Assembly: GCF_000498755.1 (NCBI RefSeq) | Contig: NZ_AXUS01000005.1 | Span: forward strand, 1-64,000 | DNA: 64,000 nt | Source of the DNA: Clostridioides mangenotii TR | GTDB lineage: Bacteria; Bacillota; Clostridia; Peptostreptococcales; Peptostreptococcaceae | Reading direction: 5' to 3' | The notes under the pieces: model-generated | What the model was told of the DNA's origin: nothing | Database searches by the model: none | The model's input: only the letters and a program-made list of their open reading frames with translations | Position numbers and translations under genes: made by a program | In this document: in pieces, positions 37,237-47,141 of the stretch | How the letters are laid out: every line of letters starts with the position of its first letter | Position numbering within the stretch: the stretch's first letter is position 1

Positions 37237-37577
37237 TTCTGTACACCTCCTTAAATGATAACTATTTAGAGACTAAAAACATATTTATATTATCATAAAT
37301 ATCAAAGACTTTCAATAGAAATATATATATTTACTTAACATATATTGAAGAAATTCCGATTATCATATAAAATTATATATATATTTTCTTTTAAAGTAAA
37401 TACGTTTGGCGTAAAAAATTTAATAAAATATTTAAATTATTTGCTATATTTTAGCTAAACACGTTTAAACGAGAAGAGAAGGTTTAAATTATTCTTTATT
37501 TATAGTATGATATGATTATATTTTATAATACAATAGGAAGAATAAAGAATATAATAAAAATTTAAGGGGGTTAAAGT
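37237..37577. promoter_or_regulatory. Divergent promoter region between rpmB and the Asp23 gene
   Basis: A 341-base AT-rich gap with no gene. It must hold the rpmB promoter (minus) and the promoter of the Asp23-fakA-recG run (plus). A perfect palindrome CGTTTAAACG at about 37459 and TATAAT-like sequence near 37525 are the only marked features. Confidence 0.4.
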
Positions 37578-37925
37578 ATGAATGCTATAACTAACCAATA
37601 TGGATATATAAGAATAGATAATCAAGTCATTGCTCAAATAGCTTATAGAGCGGCTATGGAGAGCTACGGTCTTGTTGGACTGGCTTTTAAATCTAAAGGA
37701 ATAGTAGAACTTTTAAAAGGCGAGAATGCTACTAAAGGTGTAAGAGTAGAGGAATTAGAAGAAGATACCATTGCAATAGAGCTTTATGTTATAATACAAT
37801 ACGGTACAAATATATCTACAGTTGCCAACAACATAATTGAGAGAGTTAAGTATGTTGTTGAAACTATGACTAGCTTAAAAGTAGGCAGAATAGATATTAA
37901 TGTACAAGGTATCAGAGTTAAGTAA
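37578..37925 (+). CDS. Asp23/Gls24 family protein (YloU-like)
   Basis: Protein of 115 residues beginning AITNQYGYIRIDNQVIAQIAYRAA, with the family's alternating beta/alpha pattern and no membrane segment. Family members are abundant envelope-stress-associated proteins. GGGGG precedes the ATG. It is immediately upstream of fakA, its usual partner in Firmicutes. Confidence 0.88.
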   Translation: MNAITNQYGYIRIDNQVIAQIAYRAAMESYGLVGLAFKSKGIVELLKGENATKGVRVEELEEDTIAIELYVIIQYGTNISTVANNIIERVKYVVETMTSLKVGRIDINVQGIRVK

Positions 37926-37943
37926 TTTCTCGGGAGGAAGAAT

Positions 37944-39581
37944 ATGATTCAATATATAGATGGAAAAAAGCTTAGAGAGATGTTTGTATCAGGTGCAAAC
38001 AATCTTCAAAATCACAAGGATTTAGTTGACAAGCTGAATGTTTTCCCAGTTCCAGATGGTGATACAGGTACTAATATGTCTCTTACAATATCTTATGCCA
38101 TACAAGAACTGTCTAAAGTAGCAAATGATGATATTACAGATATAGGGAAGGCTCTTTCTAAAGGTTCTCTTATGGGAGCTAGAGGAAACTCTGGGGTAAT
38201 TCTATCTCAGATTATAAGAGGTATAGCTAAATCAATAGAAGGAAAAGAAAAACTTTCTACACAAGATTTAGCTAAAGCATTAAAAAATGGATCAGATACT
38301 GCATACAAGGCAGTAATCAAACCAATAGAAGGAACAATTCTTACAGTAGTAAGAGAGAGTGGAGATTATGCTGTAAAGTTAGCAGCTAGAGAAAAGGACA
38401 TAGTTAGATTTATGTCTTTGCTTGTTAAAGAATCAAACGCATCTCTAAAGAGAACGCCAGACCTTCTAAAAAATCTAAAAGATGCTGGAGTCGTAGATTC
38501 TGGAGGTAAAGGTCTAGTATGTATTTACGAAGGAATGTACGAGACTTTACTTGGAAATTCAATAGTTAAAAATGATAGATCAGCAAGCTCAGTTTCAAGT
38601 GTACAAGTACAACATAATGCAAATATATCGAGTGAAGATATTAAGTTCCAGTACTGTACAGAATTTATACTAGAGAGCGATAAAGTAGAAGACACGACTA
38701 TAAGAGATATAATGTTAAACTACGGTGATAGTTTAGCTGTAGTTGGCGATGATGGAGTTATAAAAGTACACGTTCACACTAATGATCCAGGAAGTGTATT
38801 ACAAGAAGCTCTTCAGTATGGTCAACTTATTACTACAAAGATAGAAAACATGAAACTACAACATGAAAATACTTTATTAGAGATAGGTAAAGAATCAGAA
38901 CAAGTAAGTGCTACAGTAGAAGAGAAAGACTTCGGATTTATAGCTACATCTATGGGTGAAGGTCTTGCAAAGATATTTAAAGACTTCGGAGTGGATCATG
39001 TTATTGAAGGCGGTCAAACGATGAACCCTTCTACGGAAGATTTTATGAAGGCTATAGATAAAATAAGTGCCAAAAATATTTTCCTGCTTCCAAACAATGG
39101 AAATATAATTATGGCCGCTAATCAAGCAAAAGAATTGAGTGATAGAAACATAATCGTACTTCCCACTAAAAACACTCCACAAGGTTTCTCTGCTTTAGTA
39201 AGCTTTAACGGAGAAGCAAGTGCAGAGGAAAACGAAGAAGCTATGTTAGAGGCTCTTAAAGCTGTTAAATCAGGCCAAGTTACATTTGCTGTAAGAGATA
39301 CAGTTATGAATGAGATAGACGTTAAAGAAGGCAATATAATAGGTATAGCTGAAGGAAATTTACTTGCAGCAGGTGAAGATGTAGAAGAGACTACTGTTAG
39401 ATTGGTAGAAGACCTAGTAGATAAGGACACTGCAATAATAACTTTATTCTATGGAGAAGATGTTACAGAAAGTCAAGCTTCTGATTTAGGAAATATACTA
39501 GAAGCTAAATACGAAGATATTGATATTGAACTATATTATGGAGGACAACCTCTTTATTACTATTTAATTTCAGTTGAATAA
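37944..39581 (+). CDS. fakA: Fatty acid kinase FakA (DAK-type)
   Basis: Protein of 545 residues with an N-terminal DhaL kinase domain (NVFPVPDGDTGTNMSLT, GARGNSGVILSQI) and a C-terminal DegV-like region (FIATSMGEGLAKIFKDFG). With a FakB partner it phosphorylates exogenous fatty acids for PlsX/PlsY-dependent phospholipid synthesis. No fakB is seen in this window; plsX lies at 50285. Confidence 0.88.
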   Translation: MIQYIDGKKLREMFVSGANNLQNHKDLVDKLNVFPVPDGDTGTNMSLTISYAIQELSKVANDDITDIGKALSKGSLMGARGNSGVILSQIIRGIAKSIEGKEKLSTQDLAKALKNGSDTAYKAVIKPIEGTILTVVRESGDYAVKLAAREKDIVRFMSLLVKESNASLKRTPDLLKNLKDAGVVDSGGKGLVCIYEGMYETLLGNSIVKNDRSASSVSSVQVQHNANISSEDIKFQYCTEFILESDKVEDTTIRDIMLNYGDSLAVVGDDGVIKVHVHTNDPGSVLQEALQYGQLITTKIENMKLQHENTLLEIGKESEQVSATVEEKDFGFIATSMGEGLAKIFKDFGVDHVIEGGQTMNPSTEDFMKAIDKISAKNIFLLPNNGNIIMAANQAKELSDRNIIVLPTKNTPQGFSALVSFNGEASAEENEEAMLEALKAVKSGQVTFAVRDTVMNEIDVKEGNIIGIAEGNLLAAGEDVEETTVRLVEDLVDKDTAIITLFYGEDVTESQASDLGNILEAKYEDIDIELYYGGQPLYYYLISVE

Positions 39582-39591
39582 TGATATTAAT

Positions 39592-39641
39592 AGTCCTGTA
39601 TAATCAGATTACTTTTTTAAGTAGGATTATACAGGACTTTT
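39592..39641 (+). terminator. Terminator between fakA and recG
   Basis: Perfect 14-base arms AGTCCTGTATAATC/GATTATACAGGACT around a 19-base loop, followed by TTTTG. Its position shows that recG translation begins downstream, at 39659. Confidence 0.75.
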
Positions 39642-39658
39642 GTATAGTAGGTGATAGT

Positions 39659-41719
39659 GTGAATAATTTAAATAAAGATGTGCAATTTATCAAAGGTATC
39701 GGGCCACAGAGAGCTGCAAAACTTGAAAAACTAGGAGTATTCACTCTTAAGGATTTACTATATTATTTTCCAAGAACCTTTGAAGATAGAAACAACATTA
39801 AAAAAATTGCACAGTTAGAAGATGAAGAAAAAGTAACGATAAAAGCGATTATTACAAACGTAAATACTTTTAGCCCGAGAAAGGGCATGACGGTAACCAA
39901 TATAAATGTAAAAGATGAAACAGGTTATGCTAGGCTATCGTTTTTCAATAGAGGATACATTAAAAATACTTATAAATCAGGAGACAGTATCTTAGTATTT
40001 GGAAAAGTGAAAATAAGAAATGATAAGATCGAATTGAATTCCTGTGAAATAGAATACCTTACAAATGCTCCAAAGCAGACTGGAAGACTTATGCCAGTGT
40101 ATCCTCTTACATATGGTGTTACAAATAAAGATGTTATGAATATGGTGAAGGCAGCTATCGAATCAGAGGAAATTGAGATAGAAGAATACATGCCCAAAGC
40201 TATAATAGACAAGTACAATTTGTGCGATATCAAATACGCAATAAAAAATATACATACGCCTGCCAGTAAAGAAAATTTGAAAGTAGCTCTTTATAGAATT
40301 ATTTTTGAAGAACTTTTAATCCTCCAACTAGGTCTGTTTATGTTTAAAAGCGGTAGAAGTGAGTCAAAGGGAATAGAGTTCACAAGAGACGATGGACTCG
40401 ATAAAATTCTGGATTCATTGGCATTTAAACTTACTAAGGCACAATCTAATTCTCTTAATGAGATAATTGAAGATATGGGGTCAAATAAAGTAATGAACAG
40501 ATTAGTTCAAGGGGATGTCGGTAGCGGTAAGACTATAGTAGCTATGCTAGCACTTGCAAACTGCGTTCTGAACGGTTATCAAGGGGCTATAATGGCTCCT
40601 ACAGAGATCCTAGCACATCAGCACTATGAATCGTTCAACGAAGTATTAGGGGGCTTTGGTATTACTAGTGAACTTCTAGTTGGCAGTTTAACTAAGAAGC
40701 AAAAAGAAAATATACTTGAAAGAGTAAAAAATAAAGAAATAGATATATTAATAGGTACTCATGCTTTGATTGAAGATAAGGTGGAATTCCATAATATTGG
40801 ATTAGTTGTAACCGATGAGCAACACCGCTTTGGAGTTATGCAGAGAGGAAAGTTATCTCTAAAGGGAGACAATCCAGATATACTAGTTATGACTGCGACT
40901 CCAATTCCAAGAACATTAGCACTTATTCTTTACGGAGATTTGGATATATCGATTATAGATGAATTGCCTCCCGGAAGAAAACCTATAGAGACCATTGCAA
41001 TAGAACAGAAAAAAAGAGATTCTGCGTACAATACATTGGTAAGAGAAGAGGTAATAAAGGGGAGACAGGTGTATATAGTTTGCCCGTTAGTGGAAGAGAG
41101 TGAGGCTATAGAAGCTCAGTCTGCAGTTGAACTAGTAGAAGATCTGAGGATAAACTACTTTGATGATTTAAGATTAGGTCTTATTCATGGAAAAATGAAG
41201 GCAAGTGAAAAAGATAGTGTAATGAGTGATTTTAAAGAAGGTAAAATAGATATACTTGTATCCACAACAGTTATAGAAGTTGGAGTGAATGTGCCAAATG
41301 CGACTCTTATGATAATAGAAAACGCAGAAAGATTTGGACTAGCTCAACTTCACCAGCTTAGAGGTCGAGTGGGTAGGGGAAGTCATAAGTCTTACTGTAT
41401 ACTGATTTACAACCCAAAAAACGAAGTATGTAGACAAAGAATGGCAATAATGGAAGAGACCAACGACGGATTTAAAATTTCTGAAAAGGACTTAGAAATT
41501 AGAGGTACTGGTGAGTTTTTTGGAACTAGACAACACGGTTTACCTGAATTAAAAGTTGCAAATCTATTCCAACATATCAAGATTCTAAAACTAGCTCAAA
41601 AAGAAGCAAGATACATGCTTGGAGAAGATAGAAAACTTCAACATAGAGAGAATCAATTGCTTAAAAAAGAAATTTTAGAAAAATTTACGGATATATTAGA
41701 AGAAGTAGCTCTTAATTAG
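39659..41719 (+). CDS. recG: ATP-dependent DNA helicase RecG
   Basis: Helicase of 686 residues with the N-terminal wedge (OB-fold) domain, Walker A GDVGSGKT, DEQH box and C-terminal helicase motifs (IEVGVNVPNATLM, LHQLRGRVGRG). It remodels stalled forks and Holliday junctions. The GTG at 39659 is chosen because the frame upstream crosses a terminator hairpin; AGGTGA precedes it. Confidence 0.93.
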   Translation: MNNLNKDVQFIKGIGPQRAAKLEKLGVFTLKDLLYYFPRTFEDRNNIKKIAQLEDEEKVTIKAIITNVNTFSPRKGMTVTNINVKDETGYARLSFFNRGYIKNTYKSGDSILVFGKVKIRNDKIELNSCEIEYLTNAPKQTGRLMPVYPLTYGVTNKDVMNMVKAAIESEEIEIEEYMPKAIIDKYNLCDIKYAIKNIHTPASKENLKVALYRIIFEELLILQLGLFMFKSGRSESKGIEFTRDDGLDKILDSLAFKLTKAQSNSLNEIIEDMGSNKVMNRLVQGDVGSGKTIVAMLALANCVLNGYQGAIMAPTEILAHQHYESFNEVLGGFGITSELLVGSLTKKQKENILERVKNKEIDILIGTHALIEDKVEFHNIGLVVTDEQHRFGVMQRGKLSLKGDNPDILVMTATPIPRTLALILYGDLDISIIDELPPGRKPIETIAIEQKKRDSAYNTLVREEVIKGRQVYIVCPLVEESEAIEAQSAVELVEDLRINYFDDLRLGLIHGKMKASEKDSVMSDFKEGKIDILVSTTVIEVGVNVPNATLMIIENAERFGLAQLHQLRGRVGRGSHKSYCILIYNPKNEVCRQRMAIMEETNDGFKISEKDLEIRGTGEFFGTRQHGLPELKVANLFQHIKILKLAQKEARYMLGEDRKLQHRENQLLKKEILEKFTDILEEVALN

Positions 41720-41779
41720 TCAAAATTTATGTTAAAATATATTTTGAGCTGAATTTTGTAATAAGAAGGAGAACAAAAG

Positions 41780-42343
41780 ATGAGGATAATATCTGGTAGA
41801 GCAAGAGGACTAAAACTCAATGCTCCGAAGAATAAAGATATACGCCCTACAACGGATAGAATTAAAGAATCTTTATTTAATATTATCAATCCGTATGTAC
41901 TCGATAGCGAGATTTTAGACCTATTTGCAGGCACAGGTTCACTTGGACTTGAATGTCTTTCAAGAGGGGCAAAAGAATGCGTATTTGTCGATTCTAGCAA
42001 GGAGAGTATTAAGGTCTTAAATTCAAACATAAAAAAAGCAAACTTTGTAAATGAAAGCCAAGTTATAAATTATGAGTTTAATAATGCTCTAAACTCACTA
42101 AAACTAAAAAATAGAAAGTTTGATATCGTATTTTTAGATCCTCCATATTACGAGAATATGTTTATAGAGGCGATAAAAAAAATTGATAACTTTGATTTAA
42201 TATATGAAGATTCAATAATAGTAGTAGAGCACGACAGCGTTGATAAATTTCCCGATACTTTGGGAAGATTAAAAAAACATAGAAATAAAAAATACGGAAA
42301 TACAACACTAACTTTTTATAAACTGGAGGATAAAAATGAATAA
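41780..42343 (+). CDS. rsmD: 16S rRNA m2G966 methyltransferase RsmD
   Basis: Enzyme of 187 residues with the N-terminal MRIISGRARGLKL, the SAM loop DLFAGTGSLGLECLSRGA and the catalytic DPPY. AGAAGGAG precedes the ATG. It overlaps coaD by eight bases, the standard arrangement in Firmicutes. Confidence 0.94.
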   Translation: MRIISGRARGLKLNAPKNKDIRPTTDRIKESLFNIINPYVLDSEILDLFAGTGSLGLECLSRGAKECVFVDSSKESIKVLNSNIKKANFVNESQVINYEFNNALNSLKLKNRKFDIVFLDPPYYENMFIEAIKKIDNFDLIYEDSIIVVEHDSVDKFPDTLGRLKKHRNKKYGNTTLTFYKLEDKNE

Positions 42344-42833
42344 GCAAGTAAGGAAAGCGATGTTTGCTGGTAGTTTTGATCCAATAACAAATGGACATCT
42401 AGATATAATTAATAGAGCGTCTCATATATTTGATGAACTTCAGATAGGTGTTCTAAATAATCCAAATAAACAAGGACTATTTACATTTGATGAGAGAGTG
42501 AATTTAATCGATTCGTGTATTTGCCATTTAGATAATGTAAAGGTAGTTTCTTTTAATGGACTTCTTGTAAAGTACTGTGAAGAAAATGGAGTAGATACCT
42601 TAGTTAGAGGGATTAGGACTGGAACTGATGTAGAATATGAACTTCAAATGGCTCGAATGAACAAAGAGCTAAGTCCTAATATAGAAACTATAATGTTGCC
42701 AAGTAGTACCAATTATTCTTTTATAAGCTCTTCCCTTATAAAAGAGGTATTGATATTTGATGCAGACATCAAAAACTTGGTTCCAGAGATTGTTTTAAAA
42801 GAATTAAAGAAAAAGAACCAAAAGGGGGATTAG
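42336..42833 (+). CDS. coaD: Phosphopantetheine adenylyltransferase
   Basis: Enzyme of 165 residues making dephospho-CoA. It contains the nucleotidyltransferase motif GSFDPITNGHLDII, VRGIRTGTDVEYELQMA, and SFISSSLIKEV near the C-terminus. With coaBC at 19648, two parts of CoA synthesis are in the window. Confidence 0.95.
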   Translation: MNKQVRKAMFAGSFDPITNGHLDIINRASHIFDELQIGVLNNPNKQGLFTFDERVNLIDSCICHLDNVKVVSFNGLLVKYCEENGVDTLVRGIRTGTDVEYELQMARMNKELSPNIETIMLPSSTNYSFISSSLIKEVLIFDADIKNLVPEIVLKELKKKNQKGD

Positions 42834-42835
42834 TT

Positions 42836-43360
42836 ATGAAGATAGATTTAGAATTATTAGATTTATTTGCAGAATTAGAGGGGATAGTTAAAAATGCATC
42901 AACTCTTCCTTTTTCTCAAAAATGTACTATAGATCGAGAAGAAATTTTAGCTGTGGTAAACGATATAAAGACCTTAATTCCAGAAGAAATCAATCAAGCT
43001 GTGTGGATCAATAAAGAGAGACATAAACTTATAAGTGAAGCTAAACAAGAGGCGTCAAACATAGTTGAACAAGCTAATAAGGAAGCTGAAAGAATTAGAA
43101 GAGATTATTCAGATGAAGTTGAGAGCATGAAGAAGAATTCTGAAGAAGCTGTTAAAGCTTATGTAGAGTCTAGTGAGCCTATGAGAAAAGCGGAAGTACA
43201 AGCTAGAGACCTTGTGGAAAAATCAGAAAATATTGCAAATGAAATTAGGGTTGGAGCTATTGAGTACGCAGAAGATGTACTATCTAGTGTAGAGTACAAT
43301 TTAAAGAATATATTAGAAGAAATAGAGGAAAATAGAAAAGAATTAAGACCAAAAAAGTAA
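42836..43360 (+). CDS. Coiled-coil protein, ATP-synthase-subunit-like
   Basis: Soluble protein of 174 residues made mostly of charged alpha-helix with a long coiled coil (about 65-170). It resembles the ATPase subunit H/F0-B-like or DivIVA-like proteins often encoded after coaD in Peptostreptococcaceae. Starts two bases after the coaD stop. No catalytic motif seen; role unknown. Confidence 0.6.
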   Translation: MKIDLELLDLFAELEGIVKNASTLPFSQKCTIDREEILAVVNDIKTLIPEEINQAVWINKERHKLISEAKQEASNIVEQANKEAERIRRDYSDEVESMKKNSEEAVKAYVESSEPMRKAEVQARDLVEKSENIANEIRVGAIEYAEDVLSSVEYNLKNILEEIEENRKELRPKK

Positions 43361-43364
43361 ATTT

Positions 43365-43402
43365 AAAAGACTTAGAAGATTGTTAACTTCTAAGTCTTTT
43401 TA
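43365..43402. terminator. Bidirectional terminator between convergent genes
   Basis: Perfect 14-base arms AAAAGACTTAGAAG/CTTCTAAGTCTTTT around an eight-base loop, with A and T runs on either side. Confidence 0.85.
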
Positions 43403-43417
43403 GCTATCAAACATAGG

Positions 43418-43984
43418 CTATTCGATAAAAAAATTTTCACTTGCTTCGTTCACCGGTTGTTTTGAAGCGCCGATATATTTTTGAGTAGTTTCTATAGAGC
43501 TGTGATTCAATAACTCTTTTACTATTTCAAGGTTGTAATTATTGTTTTTGAATTGAGTAGTAGCAAACAATTTTCTAAAACTATTTGTACTGATATTTTG
43601 TAGTCCCAGATATTTGCAAATAATTCTTAGCTGTTTTTGTATTGTTTTAACCTTTATGTCAATTAAGTAATCATCTTCTAGTAAAGTTCTGTTTTCTACA
43701 TATTCTTGAACTACTTCAACGATATTTCTGTTTATAGGACGACTTTGAAGTTGGCCAGTTTTTTTATTCTCTGTTTCTAAAGTATTGCCTTTAAAATTTG
43801 AGACCTTAAGTTTAAGGATATCTGTTATCTTAAGACCCAAGTTTGTTTCGAGCATCAGAGCCAATGCAATTCTTTCGTTTTTTCTAAAAATCTTTTCTTG
43901 GCCATTTTCAAGATATTTAAATCCCTTGTGTAATAGTTTCATTATTTTCCTGTATTCATCAATTTCGACAGCCCTTGTTAACAT
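43418..43984 (-). CDS. Tyrosine-recombinase-like protein with altered catalytic residues
   Basis: Protein of 188 residues covering just the catalytic domain of the phage-integrase family. The box I arginine is replaced by lysine (NLGLKITDILKLK, usually GLRIS). The box II histidine is replaced by asparagine (STNSFRKLFAT, usually H-x-x-R). The second arginine, the later histidine (LLNHSSI) and the tyrosine (TQKYIG) remain. GGAGTG precedes the ATG. It lacks an N-terminal core-binding domain, and no attachment site or mobile element is near. It may be a domesticated DNA-binding protein. Confidence 0.75.
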   Translation of the reverse strand: MLTRAVEIDEYRKIMKLLHKGFKYLENGQEKIFRKNERIALALMLETNLGLKITDILKLKVSNFKGNTLETENKKTGQLQSRPINRNIVEVVQEYVENRTLLEDDYLIDIKVKTIQKQLRIICKYLGLQNISTNSFRKLFATTQFKNNNYNLEIVKELLNHSSIETTQKYIGASKQPVNEASENFFIE

Positions 43985-44068
43985 AATTAATCACTCCAAT
44001 CAGTTTGATAATCTATGTTTATATAATGATTCTCTGATAAGATTAATTATACTATATTTCACATCTGA

Positions 44069-45298
44069 TTAGTTAATTTTATTAAACTTTTTGTGTAAAT
44101 ATTTAGAAAAATATCTAAACTTGTTCATCTTTAATGTAGCAGATACTACATAAGTCGAAATTGTTATGTAAATAATGATTCTGTAGTAGTTCATGTAGGA
44201 TATCCATAAGACATTGTCGAATATTATATTGTTAGACAGATTAAAAGTCGATGTAACAACTGAAGTTTTAAAAATAGGGTAAAGTAAAAATAAAAATACT
44301 GCGGCAAATAAGCCGTGCAATAGTTTACTCGATATGTAGAGTCTTATATTGATATCTGTTTTAGCGAGGAAAGTACAGCACTGTGATAGTATTGAAAGTC
44401 CACTAAATCCAATTAAAAAACTGGCAAGTGTAGCCTTAATTTGCTCAGAGCTACCCATAATCTGTGAGATCTTGTTACACCCGATCGTTATTTCAAAGAT
44501 TCCACTTATAAATGCGTTGCAGAGTTCTTCGGTAATGCCGAACAAAGATAGAGGGATATGTATTATAAATGAAATAATATGTATTATATTAAATAGAGTC
44601 AAAACTCTAAATACTACAGAAAATATAATTACAAATCCACCTATTGTGAGTAGCGTATTTACCCCGTTATAAACTGCATTTCCAAACATAACAAAAAAAT
44701 TGCTATTTGAATTTTTAGTTTCTACAACATTTTTGATATTTGCTTTTAAAGATTTTTTATTTTTAGGAAGAGATTCCCACCCGTAGTTTCTAAATAGAAG
44801 CCCTACCGTAATTGTGCCTAGGTAGTGGCAAATAATCATTAAATAACCTAGAGCAGAATCTTTGAACATTCCTGTTCCTACAGATCCGATGATAAATAAA
44901 GGCCCAGAAGTAGAGCAAAAGGATACCAGCCTTTGGGCCTCGGTTTGTGATATTTGTTCTTTAATTCTAAGTTCAGAAGCAAGTTTGGCTCCGACAGGGT
45001 ACCCAGATATAGTTGAAATTGCAAAGACTAAAGCGCCTTTTCCAGATACATTAAATACGAACTTTGTTATAGGATTTATAATAAAACCTATAATATCTAT
45101 AACTTTTAAATCTACAATCAAGCTTGCCCCTACTATAAAAGGAAGGAGGGAAGGAACTAATATATCGATCCAAATATCAATTCCTTCTTTGGCAGCAGTT
45201 ATAGCTTCAACTGGAAATATCACTATTCCAATTATGAGTATTAAAACAACTAAAGCTGGAGCCAAGAATATAAAGATTTTTTTATTATTCATATACAT
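44069..45298 (-). CDS. ylbJ: Sporulation integral membrane protein YlbJ
   Basis: Membrane protein of 409 residues with about nine hydrophobic segments and the nucleoside-recognition (Gate) type motifs ISGYPVGAKLASEL and LIGFSGLSILSQ. YlbJ is needed for a sturdy spore cortex in Bacillus. AGGTGA lies close before the ATG; a second ATG two codons on is a possible start. Together with spoVM it indicates a sporulating ancestry. Confidence 0.88.
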   Translation of the reverse strand: MYMNNKKIFIFLAPALVVLILIIGIVIFPVEAITAAKEGIDIWIDILVPSLLPFIVGASLIVDLKVIDIIGFIINPITKFVFNVSGKGALVFAISTISGYPVGAKLASELRIKEQISQTEAQRLVSFCSTSGPLFIIGSVGTGMFKDSALGYLMIICHYLGTITVGLLFRNYGWESLPKNKKSLKANIKNVVETKNSNSNFFVMFGNAVYNGVNTLLTIGGFVIIFSVVFRVLTLFNIIHIISFIIHIPLSLFGITEELCNAFISGIFEITIGCNKISQIMGSSEQIKATLASFLIGFSGLSILSQCCTFLAKTDINIRLYISSKLLHGLFAAVFLFLLYPIFKTSVVTSTFNLSNNIIFDNVLWISYMNYYRIIIYITISTYVVSATLKMNKFRYFSKYLHKKFNKIN

Positions 45299-45373
45299 AG
45301 ATCACCTAATTATAATATTTTATTTCTATACAGAATGTATATTAGTAAGGCGTTATTTTTATGAATAAGTAAA

Positions 45374-46762
45374 TTAATCATTTAGATAAAATGGTTGCAC
45401 ATAGTAGTCGTAAGGGCCCTTAAATTTATTCCCGATTTTTTTAAAATATACTGCATTGTATATATTTGAAGCTTTTATATCACTTTCGATAAAAGTTTTA
45501 AACGTTGGATCATTTAAGAAGAACTCTATATTTGAGAATTTGTTTATTATATTGATATTAGAGTTATTTTTAATTTCTTTAATAATCTCTCGGCCTTTGT
45601 TATTAAAGGCCAGAATTCTAATATAAGGCATCTTATCTATTTCCTTTGCTATTTTTATTTCATCTTTTGTGATGCCAAGAAGGATGTTATTTAGAATTCT
45701 TTTTACTTTAGTCATGGTATACCTTTTGCTTTTAACTGAATTTACGAGATCATAAGTATTGTTTGCTGAAAAAGCTTCTGTATATATCTTATTTTCAATA
45801 CCTTCATTTACCTCGAAAAAATCAGAGAGTTTATCTTTATCTCTAAATACGGAAGTTTTTAAAGAGTCAAAAAACATTTCGTCATACATAAGTGGAATAT
45901 TTTCTTTTAATTTATCTTTTAGTATTTTGTAGGAAGTATATGGCATTGTATCGATTAATGAATCCAAAATGTCATTGTAATAGATAGCACTGCTATTGCC
46001 AGAGTCGACAGTACTTCTGTTGTTAGAATCAAATATACAAATGTTTTTTAATTTATTTCTTATTGCAGTTGCAGATGATATATTTCCCGTTATATCTGTT
46101 GAATTGTATTCCGACTGAATTCTTTTTATAGTTTGAGGCTGAATAGAACTGTTTAATTTTATAAGTCTTTTAATGTATTCTATACCGAGTATGTTATTTG
46201 GATTGTTTAAAACTTTTTCAATATCATCAACATCATCTAAGAATGTGCTGTATTTAGAAAAATAAGCAGCTTCTTCGCCCGTATTGTTGTCATCGTGTTT
46301 AATTTTTTCTATATAATCTATAAGGGCTTTACTTCTAGCAACTGGAAAAAGCATTCCAAGGTCTAGATAACTTTTTAGAAAAGTTTTAAACTCTAAAGGT
46401 TCAGATGATAAAATTTCAGCGATTGTATATAGAACGCCTATATCTCCAACTTCGCTACCAAAACAAATGGAATTTACGCAGTTCAATGAATCTAATGTAG
46501 TTATGGCGCCTTGTGAGAACAGCTCAGCGCTTTGACAAGCATAAAGAGTAGGTAACTCTACGACTAGATCTACTCCAGCTCTGACAGCCATTTCTGCTCG
46601 AGTATGCTTGTCTAAAATCGCGGGTTCCCCTCTTTGTAGAAAATTTCCGCTCATTACTGCTATAGTATGGGTGGAATTAGTTTTTTTCTTAGATTCATTT
46701 AAATGAAACAGATGACCATTGTGAAATGGATTGTATTCAACTATAAGTCCTAATATATTCAT
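45374..46762 (-). CDS. tmcAL: tRNA(Met) cytidine acetate ligase TmcAL
   Basis: Protein of 462 residues, formerly YlbM, with the N-terminal nucleotidyltransferase-like motif [17 protein letters not shown]. It makes N4-acetylcytidine at the wobble base of elongator tRNA(Met), using ATP and acetate. It is divergent from acetate kinase, an acetate-handling neighbour. AGGAG precedes the ATG. Confidence 0.92.
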   Translation of the reverse strand: MNILGLIVEYNPFHNGHLFHLNESKKKTNSTHTIAVMSGNFLQRGEPAILDKHTRAEMAVRAGVDLVVELPTLYACQSAELFSQGAITTLDSLNCVNSICFGSEVGDIGVLYTIAEILSSEPLEFKTFLKSYLDLGMLFPVARSKALIDYIEKIKHDDNNTGEEAAYFSKYSTFLDDVDDIEKVLNNPNNILGIEYIKRLIKLNSSIQPQTIKRIQSEYNSTDITGNISSATAIRNKLKNICIFDSNNRSTVDSGNSSAIYYNDILDSLIDTMPYTSYKILKDKLKENIPLMYDEMFFDSLKTSVFRDKDKLSDFFEVNEGIENKIYTEAFSANNTYDLVNSVKSKRYTMTKVKRILNNILLGITKDEIKIAKEIDKMPYIRILAFNNKGREIIKEIKNNSNINIINKFSNIEFFLNDPTFKTFIESDIKASNIYNAVYFKKIGNKFKGPYDYYVQPFYLND

Positions 46763-47141
46763 AAGATTCTCCTTCTAATATCTATCATTAAATATCTATC
46801 ATTATATATAAATTTTACCAAAAGTATTTGTATAATGTAACTATACTTATTGATTATAATTTGTAGATAAAGTATGGTTACATTTTTATTATAGCAAAAC
46901 TATACACACATAAAATTATTGTTATAATGTTTTTATATTTTTCGTATAAAAAAAGCCATATAGTTGCATGATTCTGAAAATAATGAGTGAAAGGTATATA
47001 CTTTTATATAAAAAAGTGGTATATTGTTTATGTTAAAATCGTTAATAATATAGTGAAATAGCTATATTAATGAATATAACTTAATTATTTGTCTAATATA
47101 GAGTTGTATACATAACTGTTATAAAATTTAGGAGGATGAAA
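46763..47141. promoter_or_regulatory. Divergent promoter region tmcAL/ackA
   Basis: A 379-base very AT-rich gap without a gene. It contains a 14-base tandem duplication (AATATCTATCATTA twice, 46777-46804) just upstream of tmcAL, and several TATAAT-like sites on the ackA side (for example near 47036). No clear operator was recognised. Confidence 0.4.

Noticed and set aside
43418-43984. Prophage or integrative element marked by the integrase-like gene
   Set aside because: No phage genes, attachment repeats or tRNA target nearby; flanked by conserved chromosomal genes.
46777-46804. Tandem 14-base repeat as a regulatory site
   Set aside because: Simple AT-rich duplication close to tmcAL; nothing indicates protein binding.
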